DNA of 51,736 nt from Fidelibacterota bacterium (GTDB taxonomy: Bacteria > Fidelibacterota > Marinisomatia > Marinisomatales > TCS55). The notes under the pieces were generated by a model that saw only the letters and a list, made by a program, of their open reading frames with translations, did no database searches and had not been told where the DNA came from. Below, in pieces: positions 46,501 to 51,736 of the stretch (within the stretch, counting starts at the first letter, position 1; each line of letters begins with the position of its first letter). Location of the stretch: the NCBI GenBank assembly GCA_018674655.1, contig JABGZQ010000061.1, positions 1-51,736 of the forward strand, read 5' to 3'. Both the position numbers and the translations under genes were made by a program.

Positions 46501-46792
46501 ATGGTTTTGATACTTCTAATTCATCTAATGTTTGAATGGTTTTTAACTCAATGTATCGTGCACCCATAAGCCAAGCCAAAATGATATTTTGTGACATTTG
46601 TGTGTGGGGACCAGCAGCCACGCCGATAGGCGTTTCCATGAGTTGTCCGTATCGTTGCAACCGAAATACATCTTTCTCATCGGGATTAAAAAACAAATCC
46701 TTGGTGACGCCAAAGATAGTTCCCTGCTTTTCTTCTTCAAAAATCCATTTTAATAAATGACTTAATTCAATTGGATAAAGTTTATCTGACAT
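43520..46792 (-). CDS. ygfK: YgfK-like multidomain iron-sulfur flavoprotein
   Basis: A 1090-residue enzyme. Residues about 50-400 form a dihydroorotate/dihydropyrimidine dehydrogenase-like barrel ('TPIGVAAGPHTQMSQ', 'STMHGCPPDEIEAIG'). Residues about 455-525 carry a GltD-type cluster set ('CVSAPCIENCATD', 'VCDHLCQQKC'). Two Rossmann folds follow ('IAIVGAGPSGLSCAYF', 'VAVIGGGNTAMDAARTSRRL'). C-terminal ferredoxin motifs are 'CLYCDEVCDVCVSVCP' and 'CNECGNCTTFCPTSGDP'. It is the YgfK protein, often labelled 'putative selenate reductase', but its linkage here is to purine catabolism. By analogy with dihydropyrimidine dehydrogenase it could reduce a purine-derived ring. It overlaps the FAD-subunit gene by 11 bases. 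Confidence 0.88.
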   Translation of the reverse strand: MSDKLYPIELSHLLKWIFEEEKQGTIFGVTKDLFFNPDEKDVFRLQRYGQLMETPIGVAAGPHTQMSQNIILAWLMGARYIELKTIQTLDELEVSKPCIDMQDEGYNCEWSQELKLHQSYSEYLNAWIVIHILKDKYDWGTNTDLGGIFNMSAGYDLAGIKNANVQGFLNLMENGQNELDKRLNEISDIYPNVKNLNIPAQMSNSLTLSTMHGCPPDEIEAIGMYLIEERKYHTTVKLNPTLLGPDQLRDILNQHLSYKDVIVPDEAFGHDLKYPDGVKLIQNLQKKAKENSVEFGLKLTNTLEVQNHKSIFPEYEKMMYMSGRSLHPISINVAAKLQNEFDGQLDISFSAGMDAFNVSDVLAANIKPITVCTDILKPGGYTRLAQYLHEINERFSEKGATTIDEFIFNGSGQTDVHRAGLEKLNLYAESVLDNPAYQKENKHFDSIKTTRTLTAYDCVSAPCIENCATDQEIPEYMHHVAQGDFNSAYETILNTNPMPGVTGSVCDHLCQQKCTRNNLDSTLLIREIKRFAQENSQGVQIEPKPFNGKTIAIVGAGPSGLSCAYFLAMDGFKVDIYEAKPFSGGMVSDAIPVFRLLDESINNDIDLVKSVGVNIHYNSDVDKNMFDTLQKDYDSIYLGAGAQNNKKLNIEGESLPIVMEPLAFLSKVRRGEINELGGRVAVIGGGNTAMDAARTSRRLGADVTIVYRRTMKEMPADIEEIVAALDEGIILEELTAPEKIYANDTENIFLTCSRMALGEADDSGRARPVKIEGSEIDLEFDTIIPSIGQDIAFDFLSWQDLRVNPETNETKIPNVFAGGDVVRGASSVINAVGDGRNAALNMIKAFGHSYSDANDRTLRLDKKEYQKKMAFREYGLTTPHLDPNKRINFDLVTRTLTQEEAMSEADRCLYCDEVCDVCVSVCPNLANLSYMASPKSYPVYSVSKTETGVNSKQDSIFKLSQEPQIINIGDFCNECGNCTTFCPTSGDPYKTKPQFYLSKQTYDLEEKGYWIDGKTLFSKNDGIQSSLKLTDGSYIYNSEAIDVKMDSSNYEILSAQFANGKSDLILSHLAEMISLFENLNQYPLLVSGES

Positions 46793-47612
46793 ATATCTCT
46801 TTTATTATGTGCATTAATACATTTTTTATTACTTTGGACCGATAACTGGCTGTTGCTCTAATATCATCAATAGGAGATATTTCATCATCAACCAATTGAA
46901 TAGATTCATCTACATCGCTGCCACTAAAAAGGGCGTCTGTAAATGTCTTTAAATAGATGACTGTGGGCGCAACTGATCCCGCCGCTATCTGCAGTGATTT
47001 CCAATTATTATTTTCATCTATCTCGTAAGCTATTGCAAAATTCACAACGGATATAGCCATAGATTGACGTAATCCTAATTTATAAAACAGAGATTTAATC
47101 GATGATTTTGGAATTACAATCCCCACAACAATTTCATCTGATTCTAATATAGTTTTTCCAACGCCAGTGATAAATTGATGGATTGGTACTACTCTTTCAC
47201 CTTTTAGCCCAGAAATCTGGATTACTGCATTATGAACATACAATCCGGGTAATAAATCGCCTGCTGGAGATGCATTACATATATTTCCTGCTATCGTAGC
47301 TCTATGACGAATTTGAACGCCTGCAAATTGACATGTAGCTTCATATATAGATGAAAAGTGTTTCTTTATTATATCTGATTTTTTCAAATCTTGAACTGTT
47401 GTTAATGCACCGATTTTAATATCCGTTTCTGATTCCTTAATTCCGATTAATTCAGGGATTTTTTTAATATCAACTAGCACATCAAGTTTTAATGATGGAT
47501 TGTCTTGCCAACGGGGTAGCACATCTGTCCCCCCGGCTAAAATATTCAAATCATGATTAGAAAGAAATAAATCTTTCAATTCTTCTAATGATTTCGGAGC
47601 AAAATATTTCAT
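46782..47612 (-). CDS. FAD-binding subunit of a molybdenum hydroxylase (CoxM/XdhB type)
   Basis: A 276-residue FAD subunit with canonical flavin motifs: 'ILAGGTDVLP' (about 24-33) and 'TIAGNICNASPAGD' (about 106-119). These contrast with the altered motifs of the YgfM-like gene in the same operon. It overlaps the 2Fe-2S gene by four bases and the ygfK gene by 11 bases, so the three are translated together. No second molybdenum subunit is present in the window. It may serve the XdhD-like subunit or pass electrons to YgfK. Confidence 0.88.
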   Translation of the reverse strand: MKYFAPKSLEELKDLFLSNHDLNILAGGTDVLPRWQDNPSLKLDVLVDIKKIPELIGIKESETDIKIGALTTVQDLKKSDIIKKHFSSIYEATCQFAGVQIRHRATIAGNICNASPAGDLLPGLYVHNAVIQISGLKGERVVPIHQFITGVGKTILESDEIVVGIVIPKSSIKSLFYKLGLRQSMAISVVNFAIAYEIDENNNWKSLQIAAGSVAPTVIYLKTFTDALFSGSDVDESIQLVDDEISPIDDIRATASYRSKVIKNVLMHIIKEIYVR

Positions 47613-48082
47613 GATTGGTTAGCCACAGTTTCGATGGCATTTACAATTTTTTGATAACCAGTACATCTGCAAATATTTCCGGATAAATCTTCTTTGATTG
47701 TATCCCGGAGTGGTTGTTCGTGGTCCTTGATTATTTGCTCACCGGATAGAACCATTCCTGGAATGCAATAGCCACATTGAACCGAATGGTGGTCTACAAA
47801 TGCTTTTTGCATTTCATTCAGTGTACCATTTTTAGATAGTCCTTCAATGGTTGTGATTTCTGCGCCATCAACTTCAACCGCAAGAATTAAACAAGAATTG
47901 ACTGTTTTACCGTCCAAAACAATAGTACAAGCACCACATTCTCCTTCTCCACAAACTTCCTTTGCACCAGTCAAATCTAACTCATACCGAATATAATCTA
48001 ACAAACGCAGATCTGCAGAGACATCCGCTTGAATCAGTTTTCCATTAACAGAAAGTGATATGGAATAAGACTGTTTAGCCAC
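47609..48082 (-). CDS. [2Fe-2S] subunit of a molybdenum hydroxylase (CoxS/XdhC type)
   Basis: A 157-residue subunit with both clusters intact: 'VCGEGECGACT' and 'VNSCL' for the first, 'VQCGYCIPGMVL' and 'ICRCTGYQ' for the second. I start it at GTG 48082 because GGAG lies eight bases upstream and the protein then begins just before the usual first strand ('VAKQSYSISLSVNGK'). An ATG at 48133 would add 17 residues lying inside the preceding gene. It is coupled to the FAD subunit downstream (four-base overlap). Confidence 0.85.
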   Translation of the reverse strand: MAKQSYSISLSVNGKLIQADVSADLRLLDYIRYELDLTGAKEVCGEGECGACTIVLDGKTVNSCLILAVEVDGAEITTIEGLSKNGTLNEMQKAFVDHHSVQCGYCIPGMVLSGEQIIKDHEQPLRDTIKEDLSGNICRCTGYQKIVNAIETVANQS

Positions 48083-49313
48083 CGATTTTTCTCCAGTTTT
48101 TTTTAAAGGAGTCAATATTGGGATTAATTGCATCGGGAATTTGTACCAATTGTTGAGCTGAATGAATATCTTTCAATCCAGTACCAGTCACCAAAACAAC
48201 AGCTGATTCATTAGAAGAAATCAATCCTTTTATAGAAGATTTCTCTAACCCAGCAAAACCGGTCGCAGCAGCAGGTTCGGCAAATACACCTGTCGTTTTG
48301 GCTAAAGTATGCTGCGCGTTTAAAATTTCAATATCAGAAACTTTGATACCAGTACCATTTGATTCGGTTACTGCTCGAATGGCTTTTAGTCCATCCCTGG
48401 GTAAATCAACAGAAATACTGTCGGCAATCGTACTTGCATTCACTGCAGATAATGTACCCGTGGATAAAGCATTTACAATCGCTGACGAACCATTCGATTG
48501 AACTGCATAAATTTTCGGAATTTTTTCAATCCAACCCAGCTTAAACAAATCATAGAATCCTTTATAGACACCACCGATAATGCATCCGTCTCCAACGGGC
48601 ACAAATACATGATCCGGGCTTTGCCAATTCAATTGTTCAGCAATTTCCAATGAGACCGTTTTCTTGCCTTCAGATAAGATGGGATTAATTCCCGTACTTC
48701 TGGAATACCATCCAGTGTCTTTTACCACTTCTGTGGATAAATCAAAAGCATCATCATAACTCCCATTCACTGGGAATAGCTTTGCACCATATTGCATGAT
48801 TTGAGTGAGCTTTGCTGCTGGTGCAGATGATGGCGCAAAAATGACTGCTTCCATTTCATGAGTCGCTGATAAACATGCCAATGATGCTGCAGCATTTCCA
48901 GTAGAAGCAGCAACGATTGTTTTTTGTCCCTGTTCCTTTGCATGTTGTATACCAACTTCCGTTGCCCTGTCTTTCAATGAACCTGATGGATTTCGCGAAT
49001 CATCTTTCAACCATAATGATTTGATACCGAACGCTTTCGCCAATGAATCTGATTGAATTAACGGTGTTCCACCCACTTGCATTGATGTATTTGTTGGAGA
49101 TTCTTTAACAGGCAACAATGGAAGAAATCGCCAAATAGAATGATCTACATTTTTCATTAATTCATCTTTAGACCAATCATTATTGATAGCTGAATAATCA
49201 TAAATGATATCCAAATTTTCACCACATAATTCGCACGTGTAGTGGAAATCTTTTTGTGAAGAAATATCTCCACATGAGATGCATTTTAATCCTATATAAT
49301 CAAGTTTCTTCAT
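48075..49313 (-). CDS. Threonine synthase-like PLP enzyme
   Basis: A fold-type II pyridoxal phosphate enzyme of 412 residues. It begins with a zinc-ribbon-like segment (Cys11, 14, 27, 30; 'CISCGD', 'CELCGE'). The PLP Lys is in 'NPSGSLKDRATEVG' (Lys114), the phosphate-binding Gly-rich part is 'STGNAAASLACL', and 'VPVGDGCIIGGVYKGF' follows. This is a threonine synthase-type sequence, but the gene stands inside a purine-type catabolic operon without other threonine genes. A catabolic elimination or replacement reaction, filling the place of diaminopropionate ammonia-lyase, is a plausible alternative. It lies 21 bases after the larger PLP gene. Confidence 0.8.
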   Translation of the reverse strand: MKKLDYIGLKCISCGDISSQKDFHYTCELCGENLDIIYDYSAINNDWSKDELMKNVDHSIWRFLPLLPVKESPTNTSMQVGGTPLIQSDSLAKAFGIKSLWLKDDSRNPSGSLKDRATEVGIQHAKEQGQKTIVAASTGNAAASLACLSATHEMEAVIFAPSSAPAAKLTQIMQYGAKLFPVNGSYDDAFDLSTEVVKDTGWYSRSTGINPILSEGKKTVSLEIAEQLNWQSPDHVFVPVGDGCIIGGVYKGFYDLFKLGWIEKIPKIYAVQSNGSSAIVNALSTGTLSAVNASTIADSISVDLPRDGLKAIRAVTESNGTGIKVSDIEILNAQHTLAKTTGVFAEPAAATGFAGLEKSSIKGLISSNESAVVLVTGTGLKDIHSAQQLVQIPDAINPNIDSFKKNWRKIGG

Positions 49314-49334
49314 ATTACTCGTATTCTTAATAAC

Positions 49335-50801
49335 CTAACTATATTGTTTAGCTAATCCTGTTTTTTCATTGAATTCAGTAATCATATCATCCCACATTTC
49401 TTGCTGGTTAAATGATTTGCTCCAATAGGAATCATCATACCATTGTTCATCCAATTCTTCCACAGTTTTGCCTTGTTGTTCAATCCAAGTGAAGTATTTC
49501 AAATTGTGCATCCGTTTTTTGTCATAATAGGACAATTCCATCACACCTTCAGAATCCAGGCCCATAAGTTTCGCTTCGAAATCAACCGCTGCACTTTGTG
49601 TGGAATAATTGCCATGTTTTTGACGTTCTTCAACCAGACGCGAACCATACATTTCCATTGAATCTGTACCAACGGTGAATACCGTATCATTTTCATTAAA
49701 TTCATAATATTTAGCCATTTTGATGGCACCCGCAAGGTTGGCAATTCCGGAAATTCCCAATAAGTGAAGTTTTTCAACCACTGCAGAATCAACACCTTGC
49801 TCTTTCAAGAAATCCAAACCAGTAGGTTCATTAAATAGACGCATAAGATTAATTGAAATATTATCATCAATTCCAATTACCATATCCATATTTTTCATAT
49901 TGTGTATCCAAGGGACATGCTTATCACCGATGCCTTCAATACGATGTGCACCATACCCATTATAAAGCAATGTTGGGCATTGTAGCGCTTCCCCTGCAGC
50001 AATTTTTATAGCTGGGAGTTTTGTTCGAAGATAGTCACCAGCTCCCAATGTGCCTGCGGAGCCTTGAGTTAAAAATAAACCACTGAATTTAGAATCATTC
50101 GTTTTATTCTGCTCATATACATCTTCCATCGCACCACCTGTCACATGGTAATGCCAGAATGGATTTGAGATTTCTTCAAATTGATTTAAGACAACTAAAT
50201 CATCGCCACGTTCCGCTTTTAATGCCTTTGTTTTATCGTAGATTTCTTTCACATTACTTTCACTGCCAGGTGTCCGATAAACTTCTGATCCAATATCTTC
50301 TAACCAATCGAATCGTTCTTTACTCATTTCTTCCGGTAAAACAGATACAGAGCCACAACCCAGCAATGCTGAATTAAAAGAACCGCCTCGACAGTAATTT
50401 CCTGTGGATGGCCAAAGGGCTTTTTGATGTGTTGGATCAAATTCTCCTGTAATGAGCCTTTGGACTAATGGTCCAAAAGTAGCACCAACTTTATGAGCAC
50501 CCGTTGGGAAATATTTCCCTAATAGAATAAATATACGTGCTTTTACGCCGGACAGTTCTTTTGGAACTTCTAAATAATTCACATTCCCAAACCCACCACC
50601 AGAAGATACAGGTTCATTTTTCCATGTAATTCGAAATAAATTCCTTGGGTTCACATCCCATAATCCAATTTCTGATAATTCCTGTTTGATTTTATCTGGA
50701 ACCAGTTCCGGATTTTTCATTTGTTTATATGTAGGAATCAGAATATTCCTTTCCCGACATTGATTGATTGTATTTTCTAATACTTTTTTATTGATTTTCA
50801 T
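49335..50801 (-). CDS. Fold-type II PLP-dependent enzyme of the urate/purine operon
   Basis: A 488-residue PLP enzyme. The PLP Lys is in 'YFPTGAHKVGATFGP' (Lys104). 'WPSTGNYCRGGSFNSALLGC' is the substrate/phosphate loop, and 'GSAGTLGAGDYLRTKLP' a further Gly-rich motif. It is distantly like cysteine synthase and tryptophan synthase beta but matches neither in length. In my recollection this family recurs beside ygeY and ygfK in Clostridia-type urate clusters. It may release ammonia from a diamino or ureido acid, like YgeX in E. coli. The reaction is not shown by the sequence. It stands ten bases after the carbamate kinase gene. Confidence 0.7.
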   Translation of the reverse strand: MKINKKVLENTINQCRERNILIPTYKQMKNPELVPDKIKQELSEIGLWDVNPRNLFRITWKNEPVSSGGGFGNVNYLEVPKELSGVKARIFILLGKYFPTGAHKVGATFGPLVQRLITGEFDPTHQKALWPSTGNYCRGGSFNSALLGCGSVSVLPEEMSKERFDWLEDIGSEVYRTPGSESNVKEIYDKTKALKAERGDDLVVLNQFEEISNPFWHYHVTGGAMEDVYEQNKTNDSKFSGLFLTQGSAGTLGAGDYLRTKLPAIKIAAGEALQCPTLLYNGYGAHRIEGIGDKHVPWIHNMKNMDMVIGIDDNISINLMRLFNEPTGLDFLKEQGVDSAVVEKLHLLGISGIANLAGAIKMAKYYEFNENDTVFTVGTDSMEMYGSRLVEERQKHGNYSTQSAAVDFEAKLMGLDSEGVMELSYYDKKRMHNLKYFTWIEQQGKTVEELDEQWYDDSYWSKSFNQQEMWDDMITEFNEKTGLAKQYS

Positions 50802-50811
50802 TTTTCGTCCT

Positions 50812-51736
50812 TTAATTCAAAACTATTTCTGTACCCGATTCGCTTTTAAGTGCAGATACTGCATTATTAATGGATGTAATGATTGCCCTTTCCCCACCAT
50901 TTTCTACAAAGGCAATACACGCTCTAATTTTCGGTGCCATACTTCCTTCAGGAAATTGACCATCAGCTAAATATTGTTTTGCTACTTCAGTTGTCATTTG
51001 GCGAACTGGCTTTTCGTTTTCTTTTCCATAGTTGATAAAAACATGGTCTACGTCTGTTAAAACAAGGTATATATCACCATCTACAACTTGGGCTAATTTC
51101 ATTCCAGCCATATCTTTATCGACGACAGCTTCAATGCCAACCAATTCTCCATTTGGCTGTTTCATGACAGGAATTCCACCGCCACCGGACGTAATAACAA
51201 TGACACGTTTCCCCACCAATGTGCGAATAACTTTCGCTTCAACCAATCCAATGGGTGCCGGAGATGGCACAACTCGCTGCCAATTCTTTTCGGTCCCAGA
51301 TCGAGTTTCTTTAACAATATATCCTTTGGATTTTTCAAGCTCTTTTGCTTCATCTTCTGTGTAAAATGGACCAACTGGCTTGGATGGATCTTGGAAATCA
51401 GGATCATTTTCATCCACAATCATTTGCGTAATAAGTGATGCAATAGGAATTTCTCTTCCGTCTCGTCGAAATGCATTTTGTAGTTGATTCTGAAACATAT
51501 ACCCAATTTCGCCTTGTGTCATGGCATCCACTACATCTAAAGGCATAGATGGAACTAATTTGCTCCCTTCTTCTTGTTGAATCAGCAAATTTCCGGCTTG
51601 GGGACCATTCCCATGGGTCAACACCATCAAATAATCCTGTTTATTCATTTTCACCAATTGCTCACAAGAAATTGAAACATTACGGAATTGGTCTTCAGCA
51701 GTCCCTTCTTCCCCAGCTTTTTTAATGGCATTGCCA
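50812..51736 (-). CDS. arcC: Carbamate kinase (N-terminus cut by window edge)
   Basis: Transfers phosphate from carbamoyl phosphate to ADP, making ATP, CO2 and ammonia. The frame is open through the right edge. The first visible residues 'GNAIKKAGEEGTAEDQ' correspond to the family start 'ALGGNA', so only about ten residues are missing. Other motifs: 'LTHGNGPQAGNLL', 'GEIGYMFQNQL', 'ITSGGGGIPV' and 'VDKDMAGMKLAQV'. In the E. coli island the equivalent is YqeA. It is the most upstream gene seen of the operon and is the likely energy-harvest step of purine-type breakdown. Confidence 0.93.
   Translation of the reverse strand, partial: GNAIKKAGEEGTAEDQFRNVSISCEQLVKMNKQDYLMVLTHGNGPQAGNLLIQQEEGSKLVPSMPLDVVDAMTQGEIGYMFQNQLQNAFRRDGREIPIASLITQMIVDENDPDFQDPSKPVGPFYTEDEAKELEKSKGYIVKETRSGTEKNWQRVVPSPAPIGLVEAKVIRTLVGKRVIVITSGGGGIPVMKQPNGELVGIEAVVDKDMAGMKLAQVVDGDIYLVLTDVDHVFINYGKENEKPVRQMTTEVAKQYLADGQFPEGSMAPKIRACIAFVENGGERAIITSINNAVSALKSESGTEIVLN

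Noticed and set aside
43520-46792. Naming YgfK a selenate reductase.
   Set aside because: The name comes from annotation of E. coli. The domains and the purine-type neighbours point elsewhere.

Overview
The window looks like chromosomal DNA from an AT-rich bacterium of the Fibrobacterota-Chlorobi-Bacteroidota (FCB) superphylum. A marine candidate lineage such as Marinimicrobia (SAR406) is my best guess, but only a guess. The clues are TonB-dependent receptors with N-terminal CarboxypepD-like domains, a BtuG-like lipoprotein, a DUF3098-like protein, a 31-residue mS38/COX24-type basic protein, and the Feo accessory Cys-rich protein. There is no sign of phage, insertion sequences or CRISPR. Almost all genes are on the minus strand and tightly packed, with 4-20 nt overlaps. 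The exceptions are the DUF6326 tail, btuB-btuG, a GNAT gene, a DUF3098 gene and tRNA-Asp.

Layout. 1-6700: end of a DUF6326 membrane protein, then (minus) nadK, xseB, xseA, an S1/P1-type nuclease, a tiny mS38-like gene, HU, SppA and a LysM lytic transglycosylase. 6400-14600: a small unknown gene, plsC, serS, sugar nucleotide genes (rfbC, ugd), a VWA membrane protein, tsaD and a YbbR-repeat protein. 14600-20850: rpsA, cmk, an RluB-type pseudouridine synthase, scpB, scpA, trpS and an HNH endonuclease. 20950-24250 (plus): a cobalamin riboswitch followed by a BtuB-like receptor and a BtuG-like surface lipoprotein, a B12 uptake locus. 24250-27350 (minus): an unknown outer-membrane barrel, an ECF-type S component and a YhaM-type exoribonuclease. 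27390-30800: a GNAT gene, then the iron operon fur-feoA-feoB-Cys-rich protein behind a probable Fur box. 30890-36900: UvrD/PcrA helicase, MltG, DUF3098 protein, tRNA-Asp and a second TonB receptor.

37000-51736 is the most interesting part. It is one co-directional minus-strand operon that runs off the right edge: carbamate kinase, a fold-type II PLP enzyme, a threonine synthase-like PLP enzyme, CoxS/CoxM-type iron-sulfur and FAD subunits, YgfK, an SsnA-position amidohydrolase of the 8-oxoguanine deaminase type, YgfM, a ferredoxin-like subunit, an XdhD-type molybdenum subunit and the M20 hydrolase YgeY. It matches the yge/ygf purine/urate catabolic island of E. coli and anaerobic gut bacteria, but is rearranged. 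The XdhD ferredoxin domain is a separate gene and has lost all four ligands of its plant-type [2Fe-2S] cluster. YgfM carries an altered FAD motif. A second, intact pair of small subunits is linked to YgfK. Two other PLP enzymes sit where YgeX would be. A working model is that 8-oxoguanine or hydroxypurines are converted to urate, urate is reductively opened, the ring fragments are hydrolysed and eliminated by YgeY and the PLP enzymes, and carbamoyl phosphate is cashed in as ATP by carbamate kinase. The hydantoinase and carbamoyltransferase expected in such a set are not in the window and may lie to the right.
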